Below, piece after piece: positions 7,190-14,700 of a stretch of DNA of 31,066 nucleotides. A program made the position numbers and the translations under genes. This DNA is from a virus. The DNA is taken from the IMG/VR virus record IMGVR_UViG_3300031539_000191, positions 1-31,066 of that record; one strand, 5' to 3'. How positions within the stretch are numbered: position 1 is the stretch's first letter; each line of letters starts with the position of its first letter. The notes under the pieces are model-generated. The model saw only the letters and a list, made by a program, of their open reading frames with translations, was not told the DNA's origin and searched no databases.

Positions 7190-8073
7190 GCATTACGGTG
7201 ATTCGGGGGGCGGCGCAGACGTCGATCACGGATGGGACGCTGACCTGGCTGGAGGGATATGCCGGGCTGGGGCGGGCGCCGATGCACACGATCACTGAGC
7301 GGGGGCCGGAGCAGCATGGGGAGACGCTGATCGATTTCCGGCTGGACCCGCGGGTGTTCAGCCTGGTGCTGGGGCTATCGCCGGCGACGGCGGGCGGTCT
7401 GCAGACGGATAAGGATACCATCCTGGACCTGTTCTCCCCGGTGGCGGGCGGGGATCTGATCAATCTGGAGTGGGGGCTGGCGAACGGGAACACGCGGCGG
7501 ATCGCCTGCAAGCCGATCGGCGATTGTGATATGCCGTCGGCGGACAAGGCCGGGTTCTACCAGAAGGTGGCGGTGGTTTTCCACGCGCCGGATCCGACGT
7601 TTTACGATCCGACGGCGGAGGCGGTCACGTTCGCGCTGGGCGGTGGGGCCAGCGGGTTCACAGTGCCGACGCCAGTGCCGACGGCGATCGGAGCCGGCAC
7701 CATCGATCAGAGCCGGGTGATGACGAACAACGGGAACTGGCACTCGTCCCCGTTCATCCGGATCACCGGGCCGATCACCGATTGTATCATCACCAACACG
7801 ACCACGGATAAACAGCTGTCGTTTGTGGGCACGACGATCGCGGCGGCGGATTATTACGACGTCAATCTGACCTATTTGCAGAAGACGATCGTGGATAAGG
7901 CGGGCGCGGACAAGTTGGGGGATCTGGTGGAGGGGTCGCATCTGGGTACATTCATGATAGCGGCCAAACCGATGGCGCCGAGCGGCAACAATAACATCCA
8001 GGTGACGGGCAGCGCGGTGACGACGGCGACGAAGGTGGAGGTTACGTTTTATCATCGGTATTTGGGGATTTGA
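7186..8073 (+). CDS. distal tail protein (Dit-like)
   Basis: A 295-residue protein whose ATG overlaps the tape measure stop (ATGA). Position and size fit the distal tail protein that forms the hub at the tube tip. The N-terminal half carries beta-rich text (GETLIDFRLDPRVFSLVLGLSP and LEWGLANGNTRRIACKPIGD). It then has PDPTFYDP, a signature often seen at the boundary of the N-terminal beta barrel in Dit/phage tail family proteins ('HAPDPTFYDP'). The C-terminal half has galectin-like strand patterns. No enzymatic motif is visible. Confidence 0.7.
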   Translation: MSITVIRGAAQTSITDGTLTWLEGYAGLGRAPMHTITERGPEQHGETLIDFRLDPRVFSLVLGLSPATAGGLQTDKDTILDLFSPVAGGDLINLEWGLANGNTRRIACKPIGDCDMPSADKAGFYQKVAVVFHAPDPTFYDPTAEAVTFALGGGASGFTVPTPVPTAIGAGTIDQSRVMTNNGNWHSSPFIRITGPITDCIITNTTTDKQLSFVGTTIAAADYYDVNLTYLQKTIVDKAGADKLGDLVEGSHLGTFMIAAKPMAPSGNNNIQVTGSAVTTATKVEVTFYHRYLGI

Positions 8074-8075
8074 GC

Positions 8076-8102
8076 GGGCGACCACAAGGGATCGCCCCTA
8101 CG
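8076..8102. repeat. palindromic interspersed repeat ending GCCCCTACG
   Basis: An inverted repeat copy in the gap between the distal tail gene and the receptor-binding gene. GGGCGA pairs with TCGCCC, followed by CTACG. Confidence 0.8.
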
Positions 8103-8127
8103 CAAATCGCCCGAGGGAAGGTGAGAC

Positions 8128-9090
8128 ATGGCAGCACCAACTGAGATGAGTTATCTGTGGACGACCGGCGGGGCCGGCGACGGGGCGGCGACGTACACTG
8201 TGAGCGACTGGCACAAGATCGTCGAGATTGTTGGCTGTTGCCACGGCGAGGAGGGGGTGGGTGACTTTGAGAATCATTACGACGCCACCTTTGCCGCCAA
8301 CACGGTCACGATCGATACCGGGATGGGGATCAGCGACGGCAAGCCGCATCACTGTTCGGTGGCGGGGGATATCACCATCCCCAGCGCGGTGGGCGGTGGA
8401 AACACGCGGATCGACCGGATCGTGCTGCGGGCGGACTGGACGGCGCAGACAGTGCGGCTGACGCGGATCGCGGGGACGGACGCGGCCAGCCCGACGGCGC
8501 CGGCGATCACCCAGACGAGCGAGACGACGTACGACATCATGCTGTACCAGGTGCTGGTGGACACCGGGGGAACCACCTCGCTGCAGGCGGATGAGCGGGT
8601 GTGGGCGGCGGCCGGGCTGGCGGGGAACGGGCTGGTCACCAACACCAGCGGCGGCATGGCGGTGAATGTGGATGGCAGCACCATCGAGATTTCGAGTGAC
8701 GCGCTGCGGGTGAAGGACGGCGGGATCGTGCTGGCGAAGATGGCGGCCGATTCGGTGGATGATAGCAAGGCGGGGAATCGTGTGCCTGCACTCACTCGGC
8801 GGCAGGGGGGCAGTGCTACGGTATGGACTACACAAGGAACCACAACATACACGCCTGCGGCGGTCCGAATACAGGCAGGCAGCCGCCTCATCGCTTCGAC
8901 GGGGACGGTTACGTTCCCTGTCGCATTCTCGTATGCGCCGATCGTTATTGCTATCGTCGATGCGGTAGGTGATCGTTTAGCTGTGACACTAGGGGGTGTG
9001 ACAAGCACGCAAGTAGCTTTCAATGTCTGGAACGACGCCGGGACTGGTGGCAACGGTACCGTATATTGGATGGCCATCGGTCCGGAATGA
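8128..9090 (+). CDS. tail tip / receptor-binding protein with lectin-like C-terminus
   Basis: A 320-residue protein. Residues about 1-210 (MAAPTEMSYLWTTGG, IVLRADWTAQTVRLTRIAGT and YQVLVDTGGTTSLQADERVW) resemble baseplate and fibre-attachment proteins that begin with a virion-binding beta domain. A short helix-like turn (DGGIVLAKMAADSVDDSKAG) acts as a hinge. Residues about 225-320 (VTFPVAFSYAPIVIAIVDAVGD to GGNGTVYWMAIGPE) look like an H-type-lectin-like or tail-tip beta sandwich. Codon composition changes near nucleotide 8760, at the hinge, suggesting that the binding domain was swapped in. A GGGAAGGTGAG ribosome site precedes ATG 8128. Confidence 0.6.
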   Translation: MAAPTEMSYLWTTGGAGDGAATYTVSDWHKIVEIVGCCHGEEGVGDFENHYDATFAANTVTIDTGMGISDGKPHHCSVAGDITIPSAVGGGNTRIDRIVLRADWTAQTVRLTRIAGTDAASPTAPAITQTSETTYDIMLYQVLVDTGGTTSLQADERVWAAAGLAGNGLVTNTSGGMAVNVDGSTIEISSDALRVKDGGIVLAKMAADSVDDSKAGNRVPALTRRQGGSATVWTTQGTTTYTPAAVRIQAGSRLIASTGTVTFPVAFSYAPIVIAIVDAVGDRLAVTLGGVTSTQVAFNVWNDAGTGGNGTVYWMAIGPE

Positions 9091-9233
9091 TGATGGGGCG
9101 AATTCTGCGGTGGTTGTCCCTAAGTGCCGGGATCATATGGCGCCTGGTGTGTGAGATCCTGTGGACGCTGTTTGTGCCAGATGAGGCAAATGATGGGATG
9201 CCCGTTCCGACTGAGCTGCCGACGAAGATGTGA
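9087..9233 (+). CDS. very small hydrophobic protein
   Basis: A 48-residue frame whose first ATG overlaps the preceding stop, followed by two more in-frame ATGs. The product (ILRWLSLSAGIIWRLVCEILW...) is a basic, tryptophan-rich hydrophobic helix followed by a polar proline-containing tail. It could be a small membrane-associated protein, but no family was recognised. The tight overlap with the receptor-binding gene supports it. Confidence 0.4.
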   Translation: MMMGRILRWLSLSAGIIWRLVCEILWTLFVPDEANDGMPVPTELPTKM

Positions 9234-9251
9234 TGGCGGGATGGATGATTG

Positions 9252-10355
9252 ATGGACGCGACGACGTACGAGTTGCGGCTGAACGATAGCGCGGGGACCT
9301 GGATCGGGCACTTTACCGATTTCCAGAACCTGGTGTACACCAAAAAGCGGAACGGGGTGGGCCGGTGCGAGTTCGACGTCCGGGCCGATCACCCCTACGT
9401 CGGCTCGCTCGCGGACAAATGCCAGCTGAAGGTGCGGCGGGAGAACGCGTCGATGGGGCTGGCGCAGCATACCGATTTCGATGGGATCGTGCGCTCGTTG
9501 AAGCGGAGCCGGACGGACCACACGATGTATCACTGTGTGGCGCTGGGATTGCTGCATTTTTTGTCGTGGCGGGAGGTGGCGTGGGACGCGGAGACGGCGA
9601 ATCGGACGGTGTTCACCACGGTGGCGGCGGAGACGATTATGAAGACGCTGGTGGATTATAACATCTGCGCCAACGCCACCGCCGTCAATGGCCGGGACCG
9701 GGACGGAACCATCACCGGGTTCACGATCCAGGCGGATGGGGCGGGGGGCAACGCGGTCGATTGGGCCTGCACCCGGGACAACCTGCTGGAGACGCTGCAG
9801 AAGCTGGCGGCGGTGGCTGGGGGGGATTTCGACCTGATCAACACCTCGGCGGCCAACTACCAATTCCGATGGTACACCGGCCAGCGGGGCACGGATCGGA
9901 CGGCGTCGGTGCTCTTCTCGCCCGATCGGGACAATATGCAGAATCCGGTGTACACGTTCGATCGGATGGGCGAGGCGACGGTGTGCATCGTGGGGGGGCC
10001 GGGGGAAGAGAGCGCCCGGGAGATCACTATCCGGACGGGGACCAACTACCACGCCACGACCAACAACATCGAAAGGTTCGTGAACGGATCCGATCTGAAG
10101 CTGGCGGCGGCGCGGGAGGCGTTTGGGGACAGCAAGCTGAGCGGGTGGCAGGCGCGGGAGGCGTTTGAGTTCGAGGTGCTGCAGACGAAGTCGTGTTTCT
10201 ATGGGGAGGTGGCCAGCGGGGGGCATTACGAGTTGGGGGATAAGGTGACGGCGACGTGGGGGAGCGATACGTTCACGCCGATCGTGGATGCGGTGACGAT
10301 CCAGGTGTTCAACGAGGGTGGGGATGAGGTGCGGGTGGAGTTTGCGGATGCGTAG
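9252..10355 (+). CDS. tail hub / baseplate protein, ReqiPepy6 Gp37-like
   Basis: A 367-residue protein with the layout of the siphovirus ReqiPepy6 Gp37-like family, a tail-tip protein of actinobacterial and related phages. The N-terminal beta domain reads YELRLNDSAGTWIGHFTDF and GRCEFDVRADHP. It is followed by FDGIVRSLKR, a YHCVALGLLHFLSWREVAW segment, a central LLETLQKLAAVAGGDFDL segment and a C-terminal YELGDKVTATW strand pair with RVEFADA at the end. ATG 9252 is preferred over TTG 9249. It probably forms part of the hub at the tail tip. No enzymatic motif is seen. Confidence 0.65.
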   Translation: MDATTYELRLNDSAGTWIGHFTDFQNLVYTKKRNGVGRCEFDVRADHPYVGSLADKCQLKVRRENASMGLAQHTDFDGIVRSLKRSRTDHTMYHCVALGLLHFLSWREVAWDAETANRTVFTTVAAETIMKTLVDYNICANATAVNGRDRDGTITGFTIQADGAGGNAVDWACTRDNLLETLQKLAAVAGGDFDLINTSAANYQFRWYTGQRGTDRTASVLFSPDRDNMQNPVYTFDRMGEATVCIVGGPGEESAREITIRTGTNYHATTNNIERFVNGSDLKLAAAREAFGDSKLSGWQAREAFEFEVLQTKSCFYGEVASGGHYELGDKVTATWGSDTFTPIVDAVTIQVFNEGGDEVRVEFADA

Positions 10356-10370
10356 GGGGCGGTTCGCGAA

Positions 10371-10395
10371 CCCCGCAAAGAACGCGGGACTTCGC
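10371..10395. repeat. CCCCGC/GCGGGACTTCG hairpin repeat
   Basis: A copy of the hairpin repeat (CCCCGCAAAGAACGCGGGAC, then TTCG) in the 85-bp gap before the fibre gene. Confidence 0.75.
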
Positions 10396-10440
10396 CGCCC
10401 GTACAGGCACCGAACGGTCGAGAGAGGGGATAAGTAGGCA

Positions 10441-11451
10441 ATGTCTGAGCAGGTGGAGATGGGAATGGCGGCCCTTGTGGCGGACCTGCGGCGGCGGGTG
10501 GCGGCGCTGGAGCGGATGGAGGCGGCGGCGGGCGTCGATCCGGCGGGGCACGATCATGCCAAGCTGGTGGCGTCGGATGGCAGCCCGGATCCGGCGCTGT
10601 CAGCCGATGCCAGCGGCAACCTGACCCAGGCCGATGGTCTCTACATCGCCACCGACGAAATCCGAGCACGAGATGCTGGCGGGTTGAAGCTGTATGAAGA
10701 TGGTGGCAATGGTATTTTTGTGCAGGATAGTACTGGCAACGTCGGCGTCGGGATAACACCAAGCACGGAATTGGTGGTATGTGGTGACGCGGTTTGGGCT
10801 TCAAGTGCCGATGGTCAAATACGAATATCTGGGAAAACAAACGCCGACAAAAGGCTGAATCTTGGTTTCGATACTACCAATGAGTTCGGTTTCATCCAGG
10901 CCATAGAAGCTGCTGTTGCTGCACGAGATTTGGTTTTACAACCTGGCGGTGGCAACATCGGCGTCGGGGTGACGCCAACACAAAAATTGCAGGTCGCTGG
11001 AAGGATCATGGCTACCGGCACTGGCTATGTGGCCAATCCGGCAGGCCCGGTGTTTGGTCAGTATACTTCTACGCGTGGTTATGTTCAAGCACCTGCTGGT
11101 GGCACATTTGAAATATGGCAGGATAGTAGCGTTGCTACAGCTATATTCGAGGACGATGGCGATGTCTGGATGATCGCCAATTGCAGCGCCCTATCGTTCA
11201 CAGATCGATCACCTGTGTTTGTCGGCGACGCATTGGCAGCACTCAAGAAGATAAAACCACAGCTAAACAGTGAGGGAGATTGGCGTGAAGTGAATCATGA
11301 TACCTTGCCACAACGATTGCAGAAAGATAGTGGGGGCGAGAGAAGCCGTGATATTGGGGCCAACATACAGCTCAACTCCCGAGCTATCTGCCAGCTAACC
11401 GAGATGAATGAGCAATTCCAAGCCCGCCTAGAGAAATTGGAGAAGAAATGA
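10441..11451 (+). CDS. tail fibre with S74-like C-terminal helical region
   Basis: A 336-residue fibre. It begins with a heptad helix (MAALVADLRRRVAALERMEAAAG), continues as repeated beta turns including two GNVGVGITP / GNIGVGVTP 'GIG' motifs typical of trimeric beta-helix fibres, and ends with a DRSPVFVGDALAALKKIKPQ segment plus a helical RDIGANIQLNSRAICQLTEMNE tail. This ending resembles the intramolecular chaperone (peptidase S74-type) region of phage fibres. The Ser-Asp self-cleavage pair is not obvious, so cleavage is uncertain. Codon use shifts to lower GC from about nucleotide 10640 onward, suggesting a horizontally acquired distal part. It would bind the host surface. Confidence 0.65.
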   Translation: MSEQVEMGMAALVADLRRRVAALERMEAAAGVDPAGHDHAKLVASDGSPDPALSADASGNLTQADGLYIATDEIRARDAGGLKLYEDGGNGIFVQDSTGNVGVGITPSTELVVCGDAVWASSADGQIRISGKTNADKRLNLGFDTTNEFGFIQAIEAAVAARDLVLQPGGGNIGVGVTPTQKLQVAGRIMATGTGYVANPAGPVFGQYTSTRGYVQAPAGGTFEIWQDSSVATAIFEDDGDVWMIANCSALSFTDRSPVFVGDALAALKKIKPQLNSEGDWREVNHDTLPQRLQKDSGGERSRDIGANIQLNSRAICQLTEMNEQFQARLEKLEKK

Positions 11452-11507
11452 CAGACATAGACGAAACACAGAAGGTGATTGCTGAGGCAAGGAAAGGACA
11501 AACATGA
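11448..11507 (+). CDS. tiny coupled ORF (19 residues)
   Basis: ATG overlaps the fibre stop and its own stop overlaps the next ATG, giving a 19-residue acidic peptide (MTDIDETQKVIAEARKGQT). It may mainly serve translational coupling. The next gene has an AGGAAAGGA ribosome site inside this frame. Confidence 0.3.
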   Translation: MTDIDETQKVIAEARKGQT

Positions 11508-11884
11508 AAATCACACTAGAAAAGTTAGTCAATGCCACGGCAGCGCTCACCTGGTTGTCGGAAGTGTCGGATGTTGACCATCTGAATGCCACAGCCAAGT
11601 ACAACCTGGCACACCTGCTTGGTGCAATTGCACCTCACATGGCGGCCTACGAAGCAGCGAGGCTCGCTGCTGTGAGGAGGTACGGCGAAGAGGGTGAGAA
11701 TGGGTTTCAAGTCGCACCGAGGAACCTGGCAGCATTCGGGGACGAGATGCTGGAGTTGCTGCGCACCACCGAATGTGAGTTGCCGGACACTGTTATTCCG
11801 ACGATACCTCTTATGGAGATCATTACACCGATCCATCTGCTCCAGTTGGATTGGCTTTTAGAGAAACCGACCGAAGAGGACTAG
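11504..11884 (+). CDS. small helical phage protein, unknown function
   Basis: A 126-residue protein of about four helices. The repeated pattern (LEKLVNATAALTWLSEV, TAKYNLAHLLGAIAPHMAAYEAARLAAVRRYGEEGENGFQV) resembles uncharacterised phage proteins with a helical bundle and a conserved R-x-x-x-x-x-x-YG turn. No membrane segment or catalytic motif is visible. It lies between the fibre and the lysin, so an accessory tail or lysis-timing role is conceivable but unproven. The ribosome site GGAAAGGAC precedes ATG 11504. Confidence 0.55.
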   Translation: MKITLEKLVNATAALTWLSEVSDVDHLNATAKYNLAHLLGAIAPHMAAYEAARLAAVRRYGEEGENGFQVAPRNLAAFGDEMLELLRTTECELPDTVIPTIPLMEIITPIHLLQLDWLLEKPTEED

Positions 11885-11929
11885 ATTTGAATGGCGCGAT
11901 GGCGCATATTATTGACCCTAGGAGGGCTA

Positions 11930-14155
11930 ATGATGCAGACGTTAATTTGCCCGCATTGGGCACCATGCCACGCCGGGCAGGAGGACGACCAGTTTATGCG
12001 CGACCTCAAGCCCAAGGTGGTGAAACTGTTTTTCTTGGGCGACTCGATCCCCAGGCTGGACGTGGCGCTGGCGGCCGCCACCAACCTGGTGATATTGCGG
12101 CATCACGGGATCTCGGAGAATTACGATCGGCGGGGGATCCGGGACCGAGGCCATGCCGTGGAGATGGCCGGGGCGCACGCCGACGCCTGGTGGGGGTTGA
12201 TTCCGGCCGGCGTGCCTCGGGACCGGATCGCGGTGGAGGGGCTGAACGAGCCCCGGGTCTGGCCGTGGGGCAGCGAATCGCCGGAGCTGACCAGCGCCTA
12301 CTATGCCGAGCTGATGCGGCTGATGGGTGCCGGCGGGGTGCGGGTGGTGGCCGGCAACCTGAGCGTCGGCTGGCCGGGTAACGGCGAGCCGGAAATGCCG
12401 CCCGACAGCCCACCGATCTGGCGGGGCTTCGAGGAGATGATCGATGCCATCAATCGGCACGCTGGTTTCCTGGGCATGCACGAATATCACTTCACCAACG
12501 GGCCTCGGGATCCGGTGGTGGAGATCATCGACGGCAAGGTGAAGCGGTCAGGTGGCTGGGGCTGGTGGTGCGGGCGGTTCGAGGTATGCCCGTGGGACGT
12601 GCCCATCATCATCACCGAGGCCGGCATCGATGCCCACGTGATGAATCAGGACTACTTCGGCTGGCACGGGCTGGCGCAGCCTCGGGAGTCGACCTACTTT
12701 GGCTACCTGGTGGACTACGAGATGCAATGCATCCTGGATGGGCGGGTGGTGGCCATCACCCCGTTCACCCACGATTTCTACGATCGGATGTGGGCCACCT
12801 ACGACACCCGGCCGCGGGAGTTCAGGACTCTATGGCTGGCGCACGCCCGGGATATGGAGGCGGCCAATTACATCTTGCCGGCAGCCTGGTCGCTGCCGAC
12901 CTGGTCCAGCGAGCCGTGGAGACCGGACGGGGCGCCATTACCGCCATCTCCGCCGCCACCGGCGCCGGTGCCAGTGCCAGTCCCGGTGCCAGTCGCCGGG
13001 CCGGAGGTGGTCGATCTGGCACAGAATCGTCACGACCTGGCCTGGCTGACGAATGCCTACGGGGTCACGGTTGACTCGAGTCTGGTGAAGGGAGTGGGGC
13101 ACAATCTCCGCATGGTATCGATCCAGGCCCAGGAAACAGCGGGCCACATGCACGATGCCGTCCGGGGATATCACGAGGTGCGGCTGATAGATGAGGCCGG
13201 CAACGCGCTGGCCGGCTGGGCAGTGGGGCGCACCTGGCCGGGGGCGCCCAATGCCTGGCCGAACGGGGTGGCGCCGGATAACGTCACCTGCCCACCGGAA
13301 GCGAAGGCGGCCGCGATCTTTGGCACGACCAACGCCGACGGCTCGGTGAGCTGGGTCGCTGGGCCGGGCGACATCGCCCATAACAAGGATGGCGCCAATA
13401 CCTTCTGGCCACCATCTCACGAACTGGGCTGTGACGTGATGCGAGGGGGAGGCATCTTTGGGGATCCATCGGGCAAGGCGATCGTCTGGGTGCCCACCTT
13501 CCAGGTGGTGGAGGTCGGGGCGACCCAGCCGCCGCCGCCAACACCGACACCCACACCCACACCCGTCCCCGCAGAATGGGGAGACGCCCGGCTGACGCCC
13601 TGGAAGCCGCTGGTGATGGAGTGGAGCGACCGGCGGGAGATCGATCCGCTGGTGGTGGGCGCGATCGTTATGTTGGAGAGTGCCGGGCAGTCAGAGGTGA
13701 TCTCGACCAGCGGGGCGGTGGGGCTGATGCAGGTGATGCCCTTCGAGGCGGGTGCGGCTTTCAGCGATCGACCCACGACGGCTGAGTTGCTGAACCCAGG
13801 GTTCAATATCGAGTGGGGGACGAAGATACTACGAGACAATCTGGACCGGTACGGCGATCTGGCCCGGGCGCTGGCCGGCTATTACGGCGGTCGCCGGTGT
13901 GCGGAAAACCTGGATGACCCGGATTCTATCACCTACCTGGAGAAGTTCAGGGAGTGGTGGCGCCGGCTGTGGGGCACCGAGCCGCCGGTCCAGGTGGGAG
14001 AGCCGGGGGCTGTGAACGTCACCTCGATACGCTGGAACGCAGAGGAGGCGGTGCGGGAGATCGAGGCATCCCAAAAGCAGGATGCATCGGCCAGGGCGCG
14101 ATTGCTGGAGAATGTGATCGCGGGGCTGTACAAAATCGAGGGGAATAGCCCCTGA
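11930..14155 (+). CDS. modular lysin: glycoside hydrolase + lytic transglycosylase
   Basis: A 742-residue protein starting at tandem ATGs 11930/11933 behind AGGAGGG; an upstream ATG at 11891 lacks such a site. Residues about 1-335 look like a clan GH-A TIM barrel, with GLNEP giving the acid/base E107 and ITEAG giving the nucleophile E230. A Pro/Val linker follows. The middle domain (about 365-530, with SWVAGPGDI and VWVPTFQVVEV) may bind carbohydrate. A PTPTPTPTP linker leads to an SLT-type lytic transglycosylase: the catalytic-type E583 lies in MLESAGQ, followed by SGAVGLMQVMP and LAGYYGG. It would degrade peptidoglycan and possibly another surface glycan. No signal peptide is clear. It might be a virion-associated enzyme rather than the endolysin. 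Confidence 0.8.
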   Translation: MMQTLICPHWAPCHAGQEDDQFMRDLKPKVVKLFFLGDSIPRLDVALAAATNLVILRHHGISENYDRRGIRDRGHAVEMAGAHADAWWGLIPAGVPRDRIAVEGLNEPRVWPWGSESPELTSAYYAELMRLMGAGGVRVVAGNLSVGWPGNGEPEMPPDSPPIWRGFEEMIDAINRHAGFLGMHEYHFTNGPRDPVVEIIDGKVKRSGGWGWWCGRFEVCPWDVPIIITEAGIDAHVMNQDYFGWHGLAQPRESTYFGYLVDYEMQCILDGRVVAITPFTHDFYDRMWATYDTRPREFRTLWLAHARDMEAANYILPAAWSLPTWSSEPWRPDGAPLPPSPPPPAPVPVPVPVPVAGPEVVDLAQNRHDLAWLTNAYGVTVDSSLVKGVGHNLRMVSIQAQETAGHMHDAVRGYHEVRLIDEAGNALAGWAVGRTWPGAPNAWPNGVAPDNVTCPPEAKAAAIFGTTNADGSVSWVAGPGDIAHNKDGANTFWPPSHELGCDVMRGGGIFGDPSGKAIVWVPTFQVVEVGATQPPPPTPTPTPTPVPAEWGDARLTPWKPLVMEWSDRREIDPLVVGAIVMLESAGQSEVISTSGAVGLMQVMPFEAGAAFSDRPTTAELLNPGFNIEWGTKILRDNLDRYGDLARALAGYYGGRRCAENLDDPDSITYLEKFREWWRRLWGTEPPVQVGEPGAVNVTSIRWNAEEAVREIEASQKQDASARARLLENVIAGLYKIEGNSP

Positions 14156-14200
14156 GAGCGATTCTGGTGGGGAATTGGCAAATATCGTAGGGAATCGGGC

Positions 14201-14229
14201 TTGACGGGGAGCCAAGAGTGTGGTAGAAT
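14201..14229 (+). promoter_or_regulatory. sigma70-type promoter of structured leader 2
   Basis: TTGACG (14201-14206), a 17-base spacer ending GTGTGG and TAGAAT (14224-14229). The predicted start near 14236 coincides with the first base of the leader's 5' pairing segment. It matches the promoter at 3077-3105. Confidence 0.75.
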
Positions 14230-14235
14230 GGGGGT

Positions 14236-14407
14236 GAGCTCAGACCTCACCAAGCGACAAGTTTTTTTTGTCGGTCGCACCCATAAGCGAACAGTTTGTG
14301 GTCACAGGCCCGCAACGGCCAAACTTGTCTGCCGTGAGTTCTGAGCTCCCAGATCGGCAAAGCCGTTGCGGGCTTGTGCTATGTACGGGAAAGGAGCTCA
14401 GACAATG
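14236..14407 (+). ncRNA. structured 5' leader RNA 2 (candidate translational switch)
   Basis: About 169 bases from predicted start to ATG 14405, almost the same length as leader 1. Segment 1 (14236-14244, GAGCTCAGA) can pair with segment 2 (14340-14349, TCTGAGCTCC). Segment 2 can instead pair over 10 bases with segment 3 (14393-14402, GGAGCTCAGA), which holds the ribosome site. A long helix brackets segment 2: 14303-14319 with 14362-14378, including GCCCGCAACGGC/GCCGTTGCGGGC and one G-U. An internal hairpin (CGACAA/TTGTCG, 14254-14273) and the core 14272-14303 correspond to leader 1. Stem sequences differ between the leaders but pairing is kept, which is covariation support. Confidence 0.7.
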
Positions 14408-14656
14408 TCGAAGGCAGAAGAGCGTAGTGGCATGAGCATGGCGGACATGCAGGTGGCGTGGAGGGCGGTGCTGCGCTTGCTGGTCTTTCTGGGCCCTCGG
14501 GTGGGGGAGGAAAATGCCGAGGGGATCCCGGAGGAGATGCGAGCCCGGATCGCGGAGCACGCGTTGGTGCTGGATGGAGACCGGCTGCGGGCGGTGTTTA
14601 TGGCCATCTGTGAGCTGGTGATCCTGCAGTGGGAGGAGCAGGGATTGATGGCCTAA
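14405..14656 (+). CDS. small protein controlled by leader 2
   Basis: An 83-residue, largely helical protein with acidic and hydrophobic stretches (MSMADMQVAWRAVLRLLVFLGPRVGEEN, then LDGDRLRAVFMAICELVILQWEEQG is spread to the end). No family was recognised. The start is ATG 14405, with AAGGAG partly inside the pairing segment of the leader. A terminator follows at 14666-14695. The gene is a stand-alone unit between the lysin and the convergent integrase gene. It could be a holin-like or regulatory protein, but hydrophobicity is not high enough for a clear transmembrane call. Confidence 0.6.
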   Translation: MSKAEERSGMSMADMQVAWRAVLRLLVFLGPRVGEENAEGIPEEMRARIAEHALVLDGDRLRAVFMAICELVILQWEEQGLMA

Positions 14657-14665
14657 AGGGAGCCG

Positions 14666-14697
14666 AGCCCCCGCCACGATCGTAGCGGGGGCTTCTT
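14666..14697. terminator. terminator hairpin between convergent genes
   Basis: AGCCCCCGC (14666-14674) pairs with GCGGGGGCT (14685-14693) around a 10-base loop, itself nearly palindromic, followed by TCTTG. It lies between the end of the small gene and the integrase stop, so it may serve both directions. Confidence 0.65.
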
Positions 14698-14700
14698 GAT

